DNA from: Hyphomonas sp. | GTDB taxonomy: Bacteria; Pseudomonadota; Alphaproteobacteria; Caulobacterales; Hyphomonadaceae | Assembly (NCBI RefSeq): GCF_017792385.1 | Contig: NZ_CP051230.1 | Span: forward strand, 1,178,001 to 1,242,000 | Direction: 5' to 3' | Length of the DNA: 64,000 nucleotides | Part shown: positions 58,493 through 64,000 of the stretch, piece after piece | Position numbering within the stretch: the stretch's first letter is position 1 | How the letters are laid out: each line of letters opens with the position of its first letter | Translations under genes and position numbers: made by a program | Notes under the pieces: model-generated | Database searches by the model: none | What the model was told of the DNA's origin: nothing | Seen by the model: the letters and a program-made list of their open reading frames with translations, nothing else

Positions 58493-59734
58493 TACGTTCA
58501 GACCGGTGACCTGATTGCGCTGGCGGCGCAGGATGTTGAACCGGTATCCGTGAAACACGAAACTCTGGCCCGGTTCCGGAATGGTCTGCGCCTCGTGGAT
58601 AACCAGCCCCGCCACCGTCACGGCCTCATCGTCGGGCAGGTTCCAGCCGGTCGCGCGGTTGAGATCCCGGATCGGCACCCATCCATCGACATTGACAGAC
58701 CCGTTCGGCTGGGGCCGCACGCCCTGCACCGCCACATCGTGCTCATCGTGAATGTGGCCGACAATCTCTTCCAGAATGTCTTCCAGAGTGATCAGGCCCT
58801 GCAGCTCTCCATATTCATCCACCACCAGCGCGAAGTGGCTGCGCTTCTGAAGGAAGGCGTCCAGCTGGTCCTGGACCGGCGTCGTTTCCGGCACGAACCA
58901 GGGCTTGCGCAACAGGCCTTCGAGATCGAGCGAAGAAAGGTCACCGCCCAACGGCAGGGCCGCGCGCAGCAGATCCTTGGCGTGCAGGATGCCGACAATT
59001 TCCTCTTTCTCGCCGCGATACAGCGGCAGGCGCGTATGCGGGCTGGCCATCGCCTTCATAATCAGCTGACGCGGTTCGAGATCCGCGTTCAGCATCTTGA
59101 TGTTCTTGCGGTGGATCATGACATCCTCGACCGTCAGCTCCTTCAGGTCGAGCGCGCCGACAAGGCGCAGCCGGTCTTCCGCCGCCACGCCGCCCTCCGA
59201 GGCGTGCAGGTCGATCGCGCCGCGAATTTCCTGTTCCGCCGACACCGATTCCGCCGGGGCGCCGAGCCCCAGGATCTTCAGGGTGACGGTCACCACCATC
59301 TGGATCAGCACGACGAACCAGGACACCGCCAGGACAAGGGCGCTGATCGGGCGGGCCACGCTCATCGCCATCGAATCCGGCCGCGTGATGGCATAGGTCT
59401 TCGGCAGCACTTCGGCAAAGACGAGGACCAGGAGCGTCATCACAGCGGTCGCCATGGCCAGCGCCAGCCCGCCCTGACCGAACAGGGCCGTGAACAGCGA
59501 TGTGGCCAGAACCGAGGCCAGAATGTTGACGAGGTTGTTGCCCAGCAGGATGGCGCCGATCAGGTTTTCCCGATTGGTGATCAGGCGGTTCACGGTTTCC
59601 GCGCGCTTGTCGCCGTCCTTTTCAAGCTGGTGCATGCGCGCGCGCGAGGCCGCCGTCAGGGCGGTTTCAGACCCCGAGAAGAAGGCTGACATGCCAAGCA
59701 GCAGCAAAATGGAAACAGCATAGCCGATAATCAT
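58472..59734 (-). CDS. HlyC/CorC (CNNM/DUF21-CBS) family protein
   Basis: A 420-residue integral membrane protein of the CNNM/CorC type. Order: DUF21 membrane domain (SILLLLGMSAFFSGSETALT, then LIGAILLGNNLVNILASVLA), two CBS domains that bind nucleotides (VEDVMIHRKNIKMLNADLEP, and a second near FALVVDEYGELQGLITLEDI), and a C-terminal CorC/HlyC domain. Roles suggested for the family are Mg2+/Co2+ efflux or ion-related regulation; which one applies is unknown. It is the last gene of the aroK-aroB unit. Confidence 0.9.
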   Translation of the reverse strand: MIIGYAVSILLLLGMSAFFSGSETALTAASRARMHQLEKDGDKRAETVNRLITNRENLIGAILLGNNLVNILASVLATSLFTALFGQGGLALAMATAVMTLLVLVFAEVLPKTYAITRPDSMAMSVARPISALVLAVSWFVVLIQMVVTVTLKILGLGAPAESVSAEQEIRGAIDLHASEGGVAAEDRLRLVGALDLKELTVEDVMIHRKNIKMLNADLEPRQLIMKAMASPHTRLPLYRGEKEEIVGILHAKDLLRAALPLGGDLSSLDLEGLLRKPWFVPETTPVQDQLDAFLQKRSHFALVVDEYGELQGLITLEDILEEIVGHIHDEHDVAVQGVRPQPNGSVNVDGWVPIRDLNRATGWNLPDDEAVTVAGLVIHEAQTIPEPGQSFVFHGYRFNILRRQRNQVTGLNVSEAETS

Positions 59735-59757
59735 GGAACGACTTTCATTGTGTAGGA

Positions 59758-60900
59758 TCAGCCTTCCAGCAACTCGCCCCGCAGGAAGGTTTCGACCGAT
59801 GCAAGGTCTGCATCCCTGTGAATATAGGACTGGCCGATGCCGCGCGCGAGGATGAGGGGCACATGGCCGCCGCTCGCTTTCTTGTCCTGCTGCATCAGCG
59901 AGACGAGACGGCTGGCCGTATAGGGCCCACCCTGCCGGCCGGGAATGGCGGCGGGGAGGCCGGACGCCTCCAGATGCGCCTTCACCCGCGCGGCGTCTTC
60001 GGCCGGGGTCAGGCCCTGGCTGGCGCCATAGCGAAACGCCAGCGCCATGCCGATCGCCACCCCTTCCCCGTGCAGCAGGTCCGGCCCGTAGCCATTTGCC
60101 GCTTCCAGCGCATGGCCGAACGTATGTCCGAGATTGAGCAGGGCGCGCACGCCGGTCTCGCGTTCATCCTCGGCCACAATGGCGGCCTTGGCGCGGCAGC
60201 TGGTGGCCACTGCATGGGCGATCGCCTTCGGGTCCAGCGCCAGCACGTCGCTGCCATGACGCTCCAGCCACTCGAAGAAGCCGGCATCATTGATCAGGCC
60301 GTATTTGACGATCTCTGCATAGCCGGCGCGCAATTCGCGGGGCGGCAGGGTTTCAAGCAGCGCGGTGTCCGCGATGACGAGTTGCGGCTGATAGAAGGCC
60401 CCGATGAGATTCTTGCCGCGCGGCGTGTTCACGGCCGTCTTTCCACCGACCGAGGAATCGACCTGCGCAAGCAGCGTTGTCGGGACCTGGACGAATTTCA
60501 TGCCGCGTTTCATCAGGCTGGCCGCGAGCCCGGTAATGTCCCCGATGACGCCGCCGCCGAGCGCAATCACGACATCCCCGCGGTCTGCCGACGCTTCCAG
60601 CAGCCAGTCGAGAATATGCTCCAGATTGGAGAAGGATTTTGTTTTCTCGCCCGGCGGCAGGGCCAGCCAGTGCGTGGCCACGCCGCTTGGCCCGAGCGCC
60701 TCGTCCAGCCGATGCCGGTGCAGGCGCTCGACCGTCTCATCGGTCAGGACAAACACGCGGGGCTGTTTGAGCATGCCGGACAGGCGGCTGCCCAACTGGT
60801 CCAGCGCGCCATGGCCGACCAGAATGTCATAGCTGCGGTCTCCGAGATCGACGATCACGGTTTCAATCGGCGGGGCGGTGAGGTTCACTTCGGTGTCCAA
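59758..60900 (-). CDS. aroB: 3-dehydroquinate synthase
   Basis: AroB cyclises DAHP to 3-dehydroquinate with bound NAD, the second step of the shikimate pathway. The 380-residue protein has ALGGGVIGDITGLAASLMKR, VPTTLLAQVDSSVGGKTAVN, the LIGAFYQPQLV loop and GHTFGHALEAA with the zinc histidines. It overlaps aroK by 16 bases, so the two are translationally coupled. AroK and AroB are consecutive in many proteobacteria. Confidence 0.97.
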   Translation of the reverse strand: MDTEVNLTAPPIETVIVDLGDRSYDILVGHGALDQLGSRLSGMLKQPRVFVLTDETVERLHRHRLDEALGPSGVATHWLALPPGEKTKSFSNLEHILDWLLEASADRGDVVIALGGGVIGDITGLAASLMKRGMKFVQVPTTLLAQVDSSVGGKTAVNTPRGKNLIGAFYQPQLVIADTALLETLPPRELRAGYAEIVKYGLINDAGFFEWLERHGSDVLALDPKAIAHAVATSCRAKAAIVAEDERETGVRALLNLGHTFGHALEAANGYGPDLLHGEGVAIGMALAFRYGASQGLTPAEDAARVKAHLEASGLPAAIPGRQGGPYTASRLVSLMQQDKKASGGHVPLILARGIGQSYIHRDADLASVETFLRGELLEG

Positions 60901-61457
60901 GTCTGCAAGGCCCTGTAGATGGCGTTGACGGTGTTTACATGGGGGCCGTCCTTTGACGGCACGACGAGATCAGCCTGCGAATAGATCGGTTCGCGTTCTG
61001 CCAGCAGATTGGTCAGCACATCCTTGGCATCGGGCCGGCGCAGCAGCGGACGGGTGTCGCGCTTCTGCACACGGCGCCAGAGGGTTTCAAGATCTGCATT
61101 CAGCCAGATGGTGACCGCATTTTCGCGCATCAGCGCCCGCGTTTCCGCATTCAGATAGGCCCCGCCGCCCGTGGCAAGCACATGCGGAGGCTCCGCAAGC
61201 AGGCGTTTCAGGACCTGATGCTCGCCGCGGCGGAAATCCTCTTCCCCGTGCAGCGCGAAAATGTCGGTGATGGACAGGCCAGCCGCCTTTTCGATTTCCG
61301 TATCACTGTCATAGAATTTCCGGCCCAGCTTCTCGGCGAGACGGCGTCCCACAGTCGACTTGCCCGCGCCCATCAAACCGACAAGCGCAACCGTCCGGGA
61401 CATGTAGGGCAATGTCTCGCTGTCGGGATTTGTCGAACTGTCACTGTCAGATGGCAT
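60885..61457 (-). CDS. aroK: Shikimate kinase
   Basis: AroK phosphorylates shikimate using ATP. The 190-residue protein has the Walker A motif ALVGLMGAGKSTVGRRLAEK, the shikimate-binding DSDTEIEKAAGLSITDIF, GEEDFRRGEHQVL with arginine, LATGGGAYLN and the LID KRDTRPLLRRPD. The N-terminal 18 residues are extra and disordered; ATG 61457 is used, but the second Met (MSRTVALVG) is possible. It is the first gene of the aroK-aroB-CorC unit. Confidence 0.95.
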   Translation of the reverse strand: MPSDSDSSTNPDSETLPYMSRTVALVGLMGAGKSTVGRRLAEKLGRKFYDSDTEIEKAAGLSITDIFALHGEEDFRRGEHQVLKRLLAEPPHVLATGGGAYLNAETRALMRENAVTIWLNADLETLWRRVQKRDTRPLLRRPDAKDVLTNLLAEREPIYSQADLVVPSKDGPHVNTVNAIYRALQTWTPK

Positions 61458-61552
61458 TCTGGACTTTCAGGCTCTGTTGGGTACTTGTCCTATAGTTGCT
61501 GCGGCGCCTTCGCAATCCAGCGCCGGAAATCTGTATCCAAGGGTCTTATTCC

Positions 61553-61687
61553 ATGCGCAAGTTTCTCATTCTTCTGGGCCTGCTGATTATCCTGGTCCTG
61601 GGCGCTGCCTGGTGGCTGGGCGGACAGGCCGCAAAGGGCAAGCCGGAACCCGGTGAAGTCCGCATCGAGGTGGACAATGTCCTTTAG
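61553..61687 (+). CDS. Small membrane protein (44 aa)
   Basis: A 44-residue protein with one membrane helix, MRKFLILLGLLIILVLGAAW, then WLGGQAAKGKPEPGEVRIEV. A GGG lies upstream of the ATG. Its last 11 bases overlap the start of the 532-residue exported protein, whose GAGGTGG ribosome site lies inside it, so the two are likely translationally coupled. No family recognised. Confidence 0.65.
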   Translation: MRKFLILLGLLIILVLGAAWWLGGQAAKGKPEPGEVRIEVDNVL

Positions 61688-63275
61688 GGGACTGGCCGCC
61701 GCCGCGCTGATCGGGTCGGTCGCCCTGACGGCCGAGGCGCAGATCGAGGATTCCGGCCTGGACCTGGTGAATCCGTGGGGCATGAGCTTTCTGGAAGCCG
61801 GTGAACCGTCGCTGTCCACAGACATGTGGAGCGCGTCCGATGCCGATGACCTTCTGCCGCTGATGCGGGACGTGCGGACACATGGCCTGACCCCGGCAGA
61901 GCGCACATTGATGCGCCGCATGGCCCTGTCCCCGGCCGCGCCGCCCCCCGGCGCGCAGGAGCCGGCCCTGCGGGCAGAGCGTGCCCGCATCATGTATGAG
62001 CTCGGCGAGGCCGAGGCGGCCGCCAGCCTGATGGCCCGTCTCGAGACGCCGCCTCCGGGGCTGGATGCCGACGAGATTGTCGCGGATCTGAACCTGGCCC
62101 TGGGCAATGAAGCCACGGCCTGCAACATGCTGGATGATCCGGACCGGATGACCGGATACTGGGCCAAACTGCGCGCTGTCTGTGCGGCGCTGCGCGGCAA
62201 CACGGCCGGGGCAGAACTGGCCATCGAGATGGCGTTGCAGCAGGACGCGGTCGATTCCTGGCTCTTGTCAGCGGTCTTTGCGGCGTCCGGAGAGTTGCCG
62301 GAGCCGCCGGAGGCCGATTTCTCCTCCGGCCTCAACCTGGCCATTTCCGCAGAAGCCGGGCTGGTCCCGCCGGACTCCCCGATCCCTGACAGCCGGCCTG
62401 ACCTGGCGGCCGCAATGGCCGAGCACCCCAATTTGCCGGACAGGCTGCGCGTGGAAGCTGCGGCGCAGGCAGCCGCCGCCGGACTGCTTCCGGACCGGAC
62501 TTACCGGTCCCTCTTCCTGACCCTCGTCAACAGTCCGGACTTTGTGCCGGAGACCGCCCTGGAAAGTGCGGTCTATGCGGCGCGTGACCCGCTGGTCAGC
62601 GATGAGGATCGCGCCTTTGCCCTGGCCTCTGCGCTGGAGGAGTCGATGCGGACCCCGGCAGAGTTCCGGGTCGTTTCGGCGCTCCTTTGGGAGGAGATTG
62701 CCCGCCTGCCGGTGACGGCCGCGACAGCGCCCGGCGCCCCGGTCTTTGCCCGGGCGGCCCTGGCGACGGGACATTTCCGGGCCGCTAAGGACTGGTCGTC
62801 CGCAAACACGATGGAGGGCGCGCTGGCCGATGGCGGATTCGATGCGGCCCGCATGGCTGCCCTTGTCGTGCTGGCCGGACAGGAAACATCTGCCAGCGCG
62901 GTCAGCTATATCGGCACCCGGCTGGCAGAACAGGCAGAATCGGACGCGCAGCTGGCGGAGGCGAAACGCCTGTTTTCCCTCTGGACAGCATTGGGCATTG
63001 CCGCACCGGCAGAAGCCAGACGCCTGATGTCCGAAGGCACTGCCGAACCGGGTGACCAGGCATTCCAGCCTGCCCTGCTGGCAATTCTGGCAGCCGCAGA
63101 GGCAAATGCCGCGGGAGAGGTGATCCTGTCTACGGTCGGGCTGACGCATGGCGATCCGAGCGAGCTGGATGATGGCAGCCTGCTGATCCTGCTGAAGGCG
63201 CTTCAGCGCATCGGCGCAGAGGATGGCGCCCGGCAGCTGGCGCTGGAAGCCTCCGGCTACTGGAAGGCGTCCTGA
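61677..63275 (+). CDS. Large exported protein of Ala-rich helical repeats
   Basis: A 532-residue protein with signal peptide MSFRGLAAAALIGSVALTAEA (cleavage about residue 21). The rest is helical and alanine/leucine-rich with a repeated layout of about 35-45 residues, as in tetratricopeptide-like solenoids (for example RAERARIMYELGEAEAAASL, then ADEIVADLNLALGNEATACN). A paired-helix protein for binding others in the periplasm is possible. No family recognised. The ATG is preceded by GAGGTGG. The gene ends about 40 bases before xerD. Confidence 0.65.
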   Translation: MSFRGLAAAALIGSVALTAEAQIEDSGLDLVNPWGMSFLEAGEPSLSTDMWSASDADDLLPLMRDVRTHGLTPAERTLMRRMALSPAAPPPGAQEPALRAERARIMYELGEAEAAASLMARLETPPPGLDADEIVADLNLALGNEATACNMLDDPDRMTGYWAKLRAVCAALRGNTAGAELAIEMALQQDAVDSWLLSAVFAASGELPEPPEADFSSGLNLAISAEAGLVPPDSPIPDSRPDLAAAMAEHPNLPDRLRVEAAAQAAAAGLLPDRTYRSLFLTLVNSPDFVPETALESAVYAARDPLVSDEDRAFALASALEESMRTPAEFRVVSALLWEEIARLPVTAATAPGAPVFARAALATGHFRAAKDWSSANTMEGALADGGFDAARMAALVVLAGQETSASAVSYIGTRLAEQAESDAQLAEAKRLFSLWTALGIAAPAEARRLMSEGTAEPGDQAFQPALLAILAAAEANAAGEVILSTVGLTHGDPSELDDGSLLILLKALQRIGAEDGARQLALEASGYWKAS

Positions 63276-63317
63276 TCCGTTCATCCTGTTTCAATGCCTG
63301 CGTGTCAGGGTCGGGAC

Positions 63318-64000
63318 ATGACCGACCGCGCCCGTATTGAAGCCTTTCTTGAAATGATGTCCGCCGAGCGCGGAGCTTCGGCCAATACGCTCGATGCCTA
63401 TGGCCGTGACCTGCTGGATGCATCGGAACATTGTTCCGGCGGGCTGTGCGATGCGACAGGCGCCGAGATATCAGGCTGGCTGCAGGATCTAGCGAGACGC
63501 GGCATGGCGGCCTCGACGCAGGCGCGGAAGCTGTCCGCGGTGCGCCGTTTTTTCCGGTTCCTGTTCGAGGAAGGCGACCGGAAGGATGATCCAACGGCCC
63601 AGATTGACGGCCCCGCTCCGGCCCGCGACGTGCCGGATGTCCTGTCCCGCGAAGACGTGGCCCGGCTGCTGGACGCCTGCGCCGACGATCCGCGCATGCG
63701 GTGCCTGCTCGAATTGCTGTACGGTGCCGGGCTGCGCGCCACCGAACTGGTCTCCCTGAAACTCGGCCAGCTGCCCCGCCGCAAGGGCCAGCGCTGGACG
63801 ACGCGGGATATCATTGTGCGCGGCAAGGGCGGAAAGGACCGCCTGTGTCCACTTGGCCGCCCGGCCTTGGCCGCCCTGTCCGACTGGCTGGCCGTGCGCG
63901 AGGATTACCTGCCGGAAGGATCGCTGGCGCGCGGACGGGCAGAGCCCTTCCTGTTCCCGTCGCGGGGAAAGGCCGGACACCTGACCCGCCGGCGGCTGGG
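63318..64000 (+). CDS. xerD: Tyrosine recombinase XerD, N-terminal part (cut by window edge)
   Basis: The first 227 residues of a XerC/XerD-type recombinase are seen and continue past the right edge. It resolves chromosome dimers at dif with its partner and FtsK. The SAM-like core-binding domain is at residues 1-90 (IEAFLEMMSAERGASANTLD, ARKLSAVRRFFRFLFEEG), and the catalytic domain begins with the Arg of LLYGAGLRATELVSLKL, plus the conserved Lys in IIVRGKGGKDRLCPLGR. XerD rather than XerC is favoured because xerD is often near aroK/aroB in this class. Confidence 0.88.
   Translation, partial: MTDRARIEAFLEMMSAERGASANTLDAYGRDLLDASEHCSGGLCDATGAEISGWLQDLARRGMAASTQARKLSAVRRFFRFLFEEGDRKDDPTAQIDGPAPARDVPDVLSREDVARLLDACADDPRMRCLLELLYGAGLRATELVSLKLGQLPRRKGQRWTTRDIIVRGKGGKDRLCPLGRPALAALSDWLAVREDYLPEGSLARGRAEPFLFPSRGKAGHLTRRRL

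Overview
The window is a stretch of chromosome from a GC-rich alphaproteobacterium, most likely of the Hyphomonadaceae/Caulobacterales type. The taxon is inferred from gene content and order: ffh next to an AroQ chorismate mutase and rpsP, the rcdA - DUF1192 - trcR (DUF1013) cell-cycle locus, a DnaJ/BolA divergent pair, PhaR, and xerD close to aroKB. Almost all of it is chromosomal core; no prophage, plasmid backbone, CRISPR array, tRNA or rRNA gene was seen.

Layout. 1-8 kb: 5' part of asd, then a minus-strand amino-acid block (leuC, cysK, a VOC protein, leuD, three small lipoproteins, leuB). 8-17.5 kb: translation and targeting genes (ffh, chorismate mutase, rpsP, rimM, trmD, rplS). Here the usual rpsP-rimM-trmD-rplS order is kept, but it is split by two beta/gamma-crystallin-like secreted proteins and a glycosyltransferase segment. 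17.5-34 kb: mixed metabolism and envelope genes (prolyl oligopeptidase lipoprotein, AGE-family isomerase, gpmA, a deaminase-only RibD relative, two glycosyltransferases, GST, Hsp20 with a probable RNA thermometer, lipoprotein methyltransferase, ppa, carbonic anhydrase, TetR with an acyltransferase). 33.6-36.3 kb: cell-cycle locus rcdA / DUF1192 / quinone oxidoreductase / trcR.

36.3-37.9 kb is the only clearly accessory-looking part. About 110-bp palindromic repeats, two direct and one inverted, bracket a small GIY-YIG nuclease gene and a roughly 410-bp block packed with long perfect inverted repeats but with no convincing protein-coding signal. This is the best candidate in the window for something undescribed: a small nuclease-associated mobile unit, a structured RNA, or both.

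38-47 kb: PHA and fatty-acid metabolism (phaR, phaB, quinone-reductase-like dehydrogenase, acyl-CoA synthetase, lysophospholipase-like hydrolase, SCP2 protein, acyl-CoA carboxylase transferase) and a DUF4349 lipoprotein. 47-53.6 kb: gltB/gltD glutamate synthase, separated from the divergent uppP by a region with a 14-bp direct repeat. 54-64 kb: complex-I-associated SDR protein, glpD, DnaJ/BolA pair, CorC-like protein, aroB and aroK, two exported proteins and the start of xerD.

Genes are tightly packed, with many 4-bp ATGA or stop-stop overlaps. Strong intrinsic terminators lie after rplS, downstream of rpsP, between GST and hsp20, after the methyltransferase, after trcR, between the membrane gene and phaR, and between the DUF4349 gene and gltB. 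All functional calls rest on reading motifs and gene context by eye; no database search was run.
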